From assembly GCF_025751575.1 (NCBI RefSeq), contig NZ_JAOWLA010000005.1, forward strand, positions 124,001-188,000: a stretch of DNA of 64,000 bases, given 5' to 3'. The first letter of the stretch is position 1. The number at the start of each line of letters is the position of its first letter. Source of the DNA: Albidovulum sediminicola (GTDB lineage Bacteria; Pseudomonadota; Alphaproteobacteria; Rhodobacterales; Rhodobacteraceae). Both the position numbers and the translations under genes were made by a program. This document shows, piece after piece, positions 1 through 8,200 of this stretch. The notes below the pieces were generated by a model. It saw only the letters and a list, made by a program, of their open reading frames with translations. It made no database searches and was not told where the DNA came from.

Positions 1-219
1 GGCGCCATCGGGGGTGATCCCGGAGCAGGCACGGATCGCGAACTTGCCGATCTTGAGCAGTTCCTCGTCGATCTCAAGCGTCGAACATCCCCAGAAATAG
101 GGCATGACCCGCCGCGCCACGCCCGAGACCAGCGCCTCCGCATAGCGATCCGACTGCTGGAAATGATGCGGCTGAAGGAACAGGCCTTCGGTCCACAGAA
201 CCTTGCTTTCCCAGGACAA
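1..219 (-). CDS. tssK: T6SS baseplate protein TssK, N-terminal 73 residues (runs off the left edge)
   Basis: TssK links the T6SS baseplate wedges to the membrane complex. The reverse strand reads SWESKVLWTEGLFLQPHHFQ, the hallmark N-terminus of the family, and stays open to base 1. The only usable start is TTG at 219-217: an in-frame TGA lies nine codons upstream with no ATG or GTG between, and a GGGGAG ribosome-binding site precedes the TTG. It follows tagH by 63 bases in the same direction. The remainder of the gene, and presumably tssL/tssM, lie outside the window. The family call is sure; the rare start codon is inferred from frame and RBS. Confidence 0.93.
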   Translation of the reverse strand, partial: MSWESKVLWTEGLFLQPHHFQQSDRYAEALVSGVARRVMPYFWGCSTLEIDEELLKIGKFAIRACSGITPDGA

Positions 220-282
220 ACGCGCTTCTCCCCGCTTTATTCACCCGCCTTCGGCGGCCTTATGACTTTACCCCGGACCGGC

Positions 283-1866
283 CTATTTCAGCCGGTCCAG
301 TTGTTCCTGATAGGCGCGCGAGAACTCGCGCGCGAAGAGGTCGTGGAAATCGTTCTCCGCCTGATCGGAGATCTCCGCATACATCTTTTCGTAGACTTCC
401 CAATAGCGGGCCTTCTTGCCCTTCAAGAAGTCGCCGATGCCGCCGCCGCCCTGGATCTTTTCCTCCAGCGCCTTGGGATCGAGGCGCTTGAGCACGCCCT
501 TCAGCGCCGCCTCCATCCCCGTGACCATCGCGACCTCATGGGCCTTGATGTCGTTGAGCGCCTGTTCGGTCGCGGCGGAGGCGTCCAGATAGCCGCGCGC
601 GGTCGGCTTGACCATCGCCTCGATCGCCTGTTCCGGGCTGATCGAGAACTTCAGCGGGTTGTTTCCGCCCGCGCTGATCATGGTCTGGTTGATCCGGAAC
701 TCGCCCTTGATCGAGGTCCGGGTCATCAGGATCTCCCGGATCCCCTCGATCATCAGCTTCAGGACCGAGCCCATCCGGCCCAGCGTCGCGGCCAGGTCCT
801 CGTCCCTGAGGTTCAGCTCGGCCGCGCCCAGCGCCTCAAGGAAGGCGCGCGCGGCGGCGGCATCGGCGGGCGAGCCGGCAGGTTGGGCGGCGGCCGGGGC
901 GGCTGGCGCCGGCGGGTTCACTGCGGGCACCGCAGCCTTCGGGGGCGTGACCGTCGCCTCGGCCGGCGGCGCCGGGGTCGGCTCCGGTGCCGCGGCCTTG
1001 GGAGGCTGAGGCTCTGCCCGGGCCGCGGGTTGCGGCGCCGGTTCGGACGTGTCCGGGTTCAGGAAATCGTCGTCGAAATCCGGGATCGCCTGCGCGGGCG
1101 GGGTCGCCGCCGGGGGTGGTGCCGGGGGTTTCGGGGCGGGGGCCTTCGGAGCGGGCGGCGGACTGGCCTTGGGCGATGCACCGGGTGCCAGGAAATCCTC
1201 GTCCCAGTCGTCGGGAATGATCGAGGCGCGCTGCGACGGCGTGAAGCTGTCCTCGATCGAGGGGTTGTGGTAGCGCTGCGCGGGGCCGCCCTTGTCGGGC
1301 TCCTCCAACGGCGCGAGAAGATCGTTTTCGCCAAGCGGCGGCAACAACGGGTCTTCCGGCTCCTCCCGCTTCAGGCCCTTGGGGCCGGTGGGCTGCGATG
1401 ACCCAAGGAGGTCGTCCAGAAAATCGCCCTTGCCGCTTCCATGCGTATCCTCAAGCAGCGCCAGCGGGTCGGGTGCGCGCCCGGCCTGCCCGTGCGACAC
1501 CGGCCCGTCGGACAGGGGATCGGGGATATGGGCCATGGGATCGCGCGGCGCCTGCCCGAAGCTGACCAGAAGCTCATATCCGCCAAGACTAAGGATATCG
1601 CCGTCGTTGAGCGGCGTCGGCACGCTGCCCAGGGGCACCTTGCCGTAGTTCAGGAAAGTCCCGTTGGTCGACAGATCGACCACGACGACATTGCCGTTGT
1701 GATCCTCGATCACGCAATGGCGCTTGGAGATCATCCGGTCCGGGTCCGGCAACACCAGGTCGTTCTCGGGCCCGCGCCCGATGGTGAGGTTGGTACCGTT
1801 CATCACCACCGGCCGTGCCTGGCCCGGCATCATGCCTGTGGACTGGAATCTGAGCGTAACTGCCAT
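283..1866 (-). CDS. tagH: T6SS-associated FHA-domain protein TagH
   Basis: The 527-residue protein has an FHA domain at about residues 25-105 (GRGPENDLVLPD, ISKRH, STNGTFLN), the phosphothreonine-binding core. A long Pro/Ala/acidic linker spans about 110-330. The C-terminal roughly 190 residues, starting near AARAFLEALGAAELNL, match the C-terminal domain of T6SS TagH/ImpI proteins. In systems such as Pseudomonas H1-T6SS the FHA protein is the target of a Thr kinase (PpkA). No such kinase or its phosphatase is in this window, so post-translational control is possible but not shown. It lies between PAAR and tssK, in the same direction. Confidence 0.9.
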   Translation of the reverse strand: MAVTLRFQSTGMMPGQARPVVMNGTNLTIGRGPENDLVLPDPDRMISKRHCVIEDHNGNVVVVDLSTNGTFLNYGKVPLGSVPTPLNDGDILSLGGYELLVSFGQAPRDPMAHIPDPLSDGPVSHGQAGRAPDPLALLEDTHGSGKGDFLDDLLGSSQPTGPKGLKREEPEDPLLPPLGENDLLAPLEEPDKGGPAQRYHNPSIEDSFTPSQRASIIPDDWDEDFLAPGASPKASPPPAPKAPAPKPPAPPPAATPPAQAIPDFDDDFLNPDTSEPAPQPAARAEPQPPKAAAPEPTPAPPAEATVTPPKAAVPAVNPPAPAAPAAAQPAGSPADAAAARAFLEALGAAELNLRDEDLAATLGRMGSVLKLMIEGIREILMTRTSIKGEFRINQTMISAGGNNPLKFSISPEQAIEAMVKPTARGYLDASAATEQALNDIKAHEVAMVTGMEAALKGVLKRLDPKALEEKIQGGGGIGDFLKGKKARYWEVYEKMYAEISDQAENDFHDLFAREFSRAYQEQLDRLK

Positions 1867-1875
1867 TCTTCTATC

Positions 1876-2175
1876 TTAACCGCCCGTCAATACCGTGAAA
1901 CATCCGAGCGTTATCGGCCCGCCGCAGGCGCAATTGTCAAGTACGCGCGCGGCAGGAAGGCTGCAGATAAGCACCGTGGCGGAGCCCTTGATGATCGGGT
2001 GCGGCGGCACCGCGGCGGTGTTGTCGGTCAGCCGGGCCGCCGGAAGGCAGCCGACCAGAACCGTCGGCGCGCCGGGGGCCACGATTGGCAGCGGCACCGG
2101 CAGCACCGGCGGCGGCGGGATCGACGGCGCCATGCAGGCGTGCAGGTCGGTCAGACGTGCTTGTGGAAACCCCAT
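1876..2175 (-). CDS. PAAR-domain T6SS spike-tip protein
   Basis: This 99-residue protein is almost entirely a PAAR domain. It begins MGFPQARLTDLHACM and contains the repeated Pro/Ala/Gly-rich beta segments (VLVGCLPAARLTDNTA, VLICSLPAARVLDNCA) typical of the cone that caps VgrG. There is no C-terminal extension, so it is a plain tip and carries no fused toxin. Its ATG follows the stop codon of the 202-residue gene upstream with no gap, which implies coupled translation. Together with vgrG it forms the puncturing spike. Confidence 0.92.
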   Translation of the reverse strand: MGFPQARLTDLHACMAPSIPPPPVLPVPLPIVAPGAPTVLVGCLPAARLTDNTAAVPPHPIIKGSATVLICSLPAARVLDNCACGGPITLGCFTVLTGG

Positions 2176-2784
2176 CTAGCCCTCCTTTGCATCCTTCTGG
2201 TTGCCCTCGACCCGCCCGTTGCCCCCGCGCGCGATGTTCACGGCGCGGTCGATCAGCATCTGGCTGTATGCCTCGAACCTATCAGAGTGCTTGCCCATTG
2301 CCACGACGTTCATCGCGAAGGCCGAGACCTCGGCCGCGCCGACAGGCCCCTGGTGATGGGACAACTCCCCCGGACCGAGCGTTCCGTCGGCGAAGACGAT
2401 GGCATTGGCGAGGTAAACCGTGTCGTCGTCCACCTCGGCGGTGTCCATGGTCTGGCGCACGCGCTCGCAGTTCTCGGGCGTGGGCTTGAAGACCCAGGCC
2501 TCCGCCGCGGCAAGGCTGGGCGTGTTGTTTTCCGGCGCCGCCCCGATGTAGTCGCGCGCCGCCAGGCAGGCCCACCATACCCGCTCGCGCGCGGGCAGTG
2601 CAACCGCGAGCAGCCGCAGCATGTCCACCGTCGCGCCCTCGGCGTCGAGCGCCTCCAGCACCGTCTGGACCGGGGCGCTCGCGGGCAGCGTCAGCTTGGT
2701 CTTCAGCTTGGCATTGGCCATGGCCAGCATACGCGCGGCCGGTTCCTTCGGGATCTTCTTCAGATCTGCAAAACGTTCGCTCAT
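2176..2784 (-). CDS. T6SS-linked protein of unknown function, DUF6931-like
   Basis: The 202-residue soluble protein is predicted mostly helical, with an Ala/Leu-rich body (VQTVLEALDAEGATVDMLRL, ARERVWWACLAARDYIG). From memory it resembles the DUF6931 family found beside PAAR/VgrG genes; I could not test this. It has no signal peptide, membrane segment or toxin motif. Its position between vgrG and PAAR (7 nt from the former, 0 nt from the latter) fits an adaptor or chaperone that loads the tip or an effector. An effector role is less likely given the lack of catalytic signatures. Confidence 0.6.
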   Translation of the reverse strand: MSERFADLKKIPKEPAARMLAMANAKLKTKLTLPASAPVQTVLEALDAEGATVDMLRLLAVALPARERVWWACLAARDYIGAAPENNTPSLAAAEAWVFKPTPENCERVRQTMDTAEVDDDTVYLANAIVFADGTLGPGELSHHQGPVGAAEVSAFAMNVVAMGKHSDRFEAYSQMLIDRAVNIARGGNGRVEGNQKDAKEG

Positions 2785-2791
2785 GATGCCC

Positions 2792-4927
2792 TCAGTTGAT
2801 CAGTGTCAGCCCGCCCTTGAGCGTCAGTATCCCGTCACCCTTGACCGTCGTCAGCGGCGACTTCGCCTCAAGCATCGCGCTGCCCTCGGCCTTGATCATG
2901 ATCCCCTTGATGGTGATGCCGCTGTTGTCGATCTTGATCGAGTTGCCACCGACCTTCAGCAGGATCTCCATCCCCGCCGTCACGGTGATCTTCTGGCCTG
3001 CGTCGATCGTGATGTTGGAGCCCACGTCCTCGGTCAGGTTGCTGCCGATCGTCACCGAACTGTCGCTGCCGATGGTGAGGGTCTGATTGTTGCCGATGTC
3101 CTCGGTGTGATCATTGCCGATCGTCTCCGTCCGGTTGTTGCCGACGGTCCGGGTGACGTCGTTCCCGACATCCTCGGTCTGGTCGGTCGCGATCGTGCGG
3201 ATCTCGTTGCCTTCCTCGACCGTGAAGGTGCTGTCGCCGGTTTTGACCGTCTCGGTCCGGTGGCGGTAGATGGTCTGGGTGAGGTCGCCGGGATCCATCT
3301 TGTCCACGCCGATGTTCACGACCGCATCATTCTCGACCGTCTGAAGGAAGTCCTTTTCGGCGTGGAAGCGGATGAACTCCTCCCCCTTCTTGTCCTCGAA
3401 GACAAGCTCGTTGTAGTTGTCCGCGCCTCCGCTCTTCGTGCTGCGGGTCTTGATCCCGGTCTGGGTCATGTTGTCGGGCAGCCCGTAGGGCGGCATCGTC
3501 TCTGCGTTGTAGAGCATGCCGGTACAGATCGGGCGGTCGGGGTCGCCCTCCTCGAACATGATGGCGACTTCCTGGCCGATCCGCGGGATGGCAATGAAGC
3601 CCCAGCTACTGCCGGTCCAGGGCATCACGCAGCGCACCCAGCAGGTGGTGTTTTCGTCCTTCTGGCCAACGCGGTCCCAGTGGAACTGAACCTTGATGCG
3701 CCCATATTCGTCGGTGTAGATCTCCTCGCCCGAGGGGCCGACGACAAGCGCGGTATGCATGCCGGGAATCCGGGGCCAGGGGGTCTTCTTCGGGGCGCGG
3801 AAGTCCGTCGTCTTGGGAATGGTCTCAAAGACGCAGCGGTAGGTGTCCACCAGATCCTCACTCACCTGGATCGCGCTGCGCCGGATGAGCGGCTGGTTCA
3901 TTTCATCGTCGTCGTAGTCGGTCTCGATCTTCAACTGGTGGACGGCGCGGGTGATCAGGTATTCTTGGTTTTCCTGTTCGCGCTTGTGCCCCTTCAGGGT
4001 AAAGGTCAACCCGACCGCCATCGTGCGCACGTTGCCGACGCCTTGCCATTTCACATGCTCCGCCGCCTCGGCCTCCATCGCCACGCGGGTGCGGTTGCGG
4101 CCTTCTTCGGCCACCCCGTGGTGACCGGGGTACTCGTAGATCTCGTAGGCCTTGTGGCTGTGCGCCCCCTTTTCAATGGAGGTCACGCTGGTCAGATCGG
4201 CGCTCGGCGTCGTGAAATTGTAGTCGGTCATCGTGACCTTGCCCGAGACGACCCCCTCGGCCGGGGCCCATTCGAAGATGTGGTCCTTGCGGCGCCGATA
4301 GCCCTTCTCACGATAGTTGAACTCGACCTCCGACTCGCCGGGGATCGGGCTGTAAGCGCCCGCGCTGTCGGCCAGAACCAGCTTTTCGACCTCTCCTTCG
4401 TGCTCGAAGTAGTAGAACATCCCCTCCTCTTCCATGAGGCGGCAGACGAAGTCGAAGTCGCTTTCGCGGTACTGCACGCAGTAGTCACGTTCGGCATAGG
4501 TGGCGCTCGTCGCGTCCCGGAAGTCGGAGAAGCCAGAATCCGAAAACACCTGCTTGATCACGTCCAGCGCCGTCATGGCCTGGAAGATCCGGTTGTCGCG
4601 GCGCTTGGTCAGGAACCAGAGCCAAGGGCGCACCTTCGCCTCGAAATGGCCGAAGCCCTGGCAAAGCCCCAAGAACCGGATCGAGGTGCAGATGCCCGTG
4701 AACTGACGCTCGCCGCCCTCGGCAAGTGAGACATAGACCGTGATGCGCGTCCCCGCGACATCGGCAAGGCTCAGGCTGCGGTCCTTGGCCAGGAACTCCA
4801 CCGTCATCTCGGTCAGTTCGCTCAATCCTTCGGCGATGACCGCGGATTTGAGGAAGACATCGGTGGCGGGAAAGGCCGATGTCATGCGAACGATGCGGTT
4901 CTCGAAGCCTGTATCCGGTGTCGTCAT
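2792..4927 (-). CDS. vgrG: T6SS spike protein VgrG (TssI)
   Basis: The protein has 711 residues, the usual size of a VgrG without an effector extension. The N-terminal gp27-like part (about 1-370) includes CQGFGHFEAKVRPWLWFLT and YCVQYRESDFDFVCRLMEEE. The gp5/OB-fold part has WVRCVMPWTGSSWGFIAIPR and RIGQEVAIMFEEGDPDRP. The C-terminal beta-helix has short repeats (TEDVGNDVTRTVGNNRTETI and similar) from about residue 560 to the end. It trimerises on Hcp and carries PAAR at its tip. It is followed by the 202-residue gene and PAAR. Confidence 0.96.
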   Translation of the reverse strand: MTTPDTGFENRIVRMTSAFPATDVFLKSAVIAEGLSELTEMTVEFLAKDRSLSLADVAGTRITVYVSLAEGGERQFTGICTSIRFLGLCQGFGHFEAKVRPWLWFLTKRRDNRIFQAMTALDVIKQVFSDSGFSDFRDATSATYAERDYCVQYRESDFDFVCRLMEEEGMFYYFEHEGEVEKLVLADSAGAYSPIPGESEVEFNYREKGYRRRKDHIFEWAPAEGVVSGKVTMTDYNFTTPSADLTSVTSIEKGAHSHKAYEIYEYPGHHGVAEEGRNRTRVAMEAEAAEHVKWQGVGNVRTMAVGLTFTLKGHKREQENQEYLITRAVHQLKIETDYDDDEMNQPLIRRSAIQVSEDLVDTYRCVFETIPKTTDFRAPKKTPWPRIPGMHTALVVGPSGEEIYTDEYGRIKVQFHWDRVGQKDENTTCWVRCVMPWTGSSWGFIAIPRIGQEVAIMFEEGDPDRPICTGMLYNAETMPPYGLPDNMTQTGIKTRSTKSGGADNYNELVFEDKKGEEFIRFHAEKDFLQTVENDAVVNIGVDKMDPGDLTQTIYRHRTETVKTGDSTFTVEEGNEIRTIATDQTEDVGNDVTRTVGNNRTETIGNDHTEDIGNNQTLTIGSDSSVTIGSNLTEDVGSNITIDAGQKITVTAGMEILLKVGGNSIKIDNSGITIKGIMIKAEGSAMLEAKSPLTTVKGDGILTLKGGLTLIN

Positions 4928-4954
4928 AATCTACCCTCCTGCCATCGCGACCTG

Positions 4955-5233
4955 TCAGTCGAGCGGCGGCTCACTTTCCAATAGATGTTCGTCGCGGCGA
5001 AGCCGCTCCACGATATCGGGGTTGATGCCCCAGAAATCCGTCATCGGCCGCCCCGCGCCGACGAAGGCGCGCAGCGTCAGGTGGTCCTCGAAACGGTAGC
5101 AGATCACCGGCGTCGGGAAATAGCCGCCACCCTTCAGCATCGGGGACAGGAACTCCTCCCCCTCATAAAGCCAGTAGGTTTCGTTGATCCTGAGAAGGAT
5201 CATCCGTGGTTCCTGCCCGTTTCCCGTCACCAT
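4955..5233 (-). CDS. small hypothetical protein between the sheath fusion and vgrG
   Basis: I do not recognise this 92-residue protein. It contains aromatic-rich segments (INETYWLYEGEEFLS, YFPTPVICYRFEDH) and an acidic end. It has no signal peptide or membrane helix. The ATG (5233-5231) overlaps the stop of the giant sheath gene as TGATG and has a GGAGGGG site seven bases upstream. A GTG one codon earlier is possible. It sits 27 bases before vgrG, so a role in spike assembly or effector loading is plausible from position alone. Confidence 0.7.
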   Translation of the reverse strand: MVTGNGQEPRMILLRINETYWLYEGEEFLSPMLKGGGYFPTPVICYRFEDHLTLRAFVGAGRPMTDFWGINPDIVERLRRDEHLLESEPPLD

Positions 5234-8200
5234 CACAGCCCCTCCAGCAGTGCCGCAAGTTCGGGGTCCATGCCATCGTCCCCCGTCTCCGAGGTCCCCA
5301 GGTCGTCGAACCCCGCAAGCAGCGCATCGAGGTCGTCGTCGCCGGCCCCACCCCCGTCGACGCCCGTGGCGTCACCGGTGTCCAACCCCGCGAGCAGCGC
5401 GTCAAGATCATCGCCGCCGGACGTCTCCTCGCCGCCGTCCAGGCCCGAAAGCAGCGCATCGAGGTCGTCCGAACCGCCGCTGTCGGGCGCCGGGATCTCC
5501 ATCTCGATGTCGGCTGGCTTTGCGGGCGCGCCGGGCATCGTCGGCGGCGGCGCCTTGGGCGGCATCGGCACACCGGTCCAGCGCCCACGGATCTCTTCGC
5601 CCGCCAGCGACTGGAAGGAACCGAGGCGAATCTCGTCCCTTCCCCGGATCGACAGCACCGGCTGATAGCCGCGCGTGACCACGTTCTGAACCTTCGAGGT
5701 GGTCAGGTTCCGCTCCGTATGCGGCAGCGCGACCTGATCGCCGTGGCGATCCTTGACGTAGTGGAAGGGGATATCGCCGATCGACATGACCGACCCGAGG
5801 CTCATCTGCTTACCATGCTTCGACCAGCCCATGCCCAGCAGCACCGCCACTAGCAGGACCGGGTTCGCCCAGAGCATGCCCGACAGGCCCTCGGCCTCGG
5901 TGAATTCCTCGAAATCGAAGGCATCGACGGGGTCGGTTCGTTCGCCATAGGGCCGCCGCAGAAGGAAGCGTGGGGTCGCGACGCCCAGATAGGCGGCCTC
6001 CGGCAGCGCCCGCAGGGCATCCCAGGCCTTGGCGACGAGCGGATGGCGATCCTCTTTCGCGACCTCCAGGAAGGCCGGCGAAATCGCGGTGAAGAAGGGC
6101 GCGTCCACATGCGCCGCCACCTGCGCGATCCGCGCCAGAAGCTCCGCATGCGGCGGGGTTTCCTCAAAGGTGTAAAGCCCGAAAAGCGCGGAATAGCCGC
6201 CCGGCCCCTCTTCGCCCAGCGGGCGTTCCGTCAAAAGCCGCAGGAACCCGCTTTCCGACAGGTCGTCGTCGGCCGCCAGATCGACCGCCAGTTCCTCGGC
6301 CGAGACGTCATAGAGGTCGATCGTCAGCTTCACGTCCGTCTCGATCCGGCGCGCCAGGAAGTCGAGCGAGCGCCAGAGCGCCTCGACCGACTGAAACTCC
6401 GGGTGATGCAGGATCAGCCGCATGGCGGAAGACAGCGCCGCATCCACCGCCGCCAGCATCGCGCCCGCGTCAGGGTTCGCGGCCTCGGTCACATGCGGAC
6501 CGATGATGCGCGCCACCATGTCGTCGATGGGGGAGGCCTGGGTCAGCCGCCCGCCGGTATCGCCGATCAACTGCTGGAACGCCCCGAGCTTCAGGTTCGC
6601 GGGCACCGCCGAACCGGCGGAGGACCGGCGCGGCGGGGCAAGCCTCTGGCCATGCGCCTCGCCCCATTTCTGCAACTGTGCCATCGCGGCAGGCGCGAGA
6701 GAGGTGCTTTTCAACCTCTGGCGCAGCCCGGAGATGCCCGAGAAAATCTCGACGTTGTCGAAAAGTTCGTCGGGATGCAGGCTGTCGAGGTCAGTCAGGC
6801 TGACCTTGATCCCGGCGCCGTCCCGTCCGACGGGCAGGACAAGATCGGTGGCGAAGCCCTCGATCACCTCTTCGACCGTATCGACGTCAAGCGGAATCGC
6901 CCGGCGGTGGGCCAGCCCATCGCCCGGCTCGATCAGACCGCGCGCCGCACGACCGGTGAAATCGCCGAAGATCGCCATGCGGAAGCCGGTCCGCCGCAAC
7001 TCCTCCGGCGCCGGGCGCGGCGCGGTTATGAAGCCGTTTGGATGCTGCACCGCCCGCGCGGCCGTCGCACTTGCCTCCGGTGTTTCGGGTGCCGATGGCA
7101 CCGCGTCGGCCGTATCTGTCACGTCGTCTTCCGCCCCGGCGAGCAGCGCATCCAGATCGGAGCCGGAAGCCTCCACCCCCGTATCCGACAACAGCGCGTC
7201 GAGGTCCGACGCATCCTCCTCCGCCCCGGCGAGCAACGCGTCCAGATCGGAGCCGGGATCCCCGCCCCCCGTATCCGCCAGCAACGCGTCAAGGCCGGAC
7301 GCATCCTCCTCCGCCCCGGCGAGCAGCGCATCCAGTTCGAAGCCGGAATCCTCCGCCCCCGTATCCGACAACAGCGCGTCGAGGTCCGACGCGTCATCGG
7401 ACTCCGCCTCTGCCGTAGGGTTCAGCAGGTCCGCCAGCAGGTCATCGGCACCTTCATCGGCGGGTTGCGCATCTGGGAGCGGGGCGGGAAGATCGGTCAG
7501 GATATCGGCCAGTGCATCCGTCTCCGACATCCCGGCCTCAGCCGCCTCCTGGCCCAGGTCGCCGAGAAGGTCGTCCAGATCGTCGTTGGCGGCGCGCACC
7601 TCCGTTTCCCCGGAGGGCGCGGCGATACCGGCGAGCACGTTATCCTGATCCGTTTCTTCAGCCGTTTCCTCCAGTGCGGCCCCGCCCAATGCGCTCAGCA
7701 CATCGTCGGCGCTCGTATCGACCTCCTCAATCCCCTCATCGAAGGCCGCAAGGTCCGCGAGGATGTCGTCGGCTCCATCGTCGGAGCGCCCGTCATCGGC
7801 GGGCCCGTCATCGTCCGCAACCGTCCCCAGCCCGGCCAGGATATCGTCCGCTTCCAGGCCAGCGGGCTCCTCTTCGCCCTCGGCCGTCGCAAGGCCGGCC
7901 AGGATGTCTTCCGTGGCATCCGGTTCCACGGCGTCCTCTCCGCCCACCCCCGCGAGACTGGCCAGGATGTCATCGGCATCATCGCCTGCGGGCAGGTCAT
8001 CGGTGCCACCGGCAGCGATTCCGGCAAGGATGTCCTCCGCGCCATCGCCTTCTGCGGTTTCCTCCACGGCGCCCGTCGCCAGCCCGGAAAGGATATCCTC
8101 CGTGGCATCAGGTTCCGCCGGGGTGTCCTCGCCGCTCACGCCTGCAAGGCCGGCGAGGATGTCATCGACGCCGTCCCCATCGGTCGCATCGTCAACGGCC

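Noticed and set aside
220-282. GC-rich inverted repeat between tagH and tssK as a terminator
   Set aside because: The stem (GCCGCC/GGCGGG) is short and imperfect and no U-run follows in the minus direction.
2621-4729. A 702-codon plus-strand open frame opposite vgrG
   Set aside because: VgrG domains are unambiguous on the minus strand; the plus product has no recognisable feature.
7136-7405. Regular 90-bp periodicity that could suggest a CRISPR-like or non-coding array
   Set aside because: The copies are directly tandem, keep the reading frame and encode LDALL units; there are no variable spacers or cas genes.
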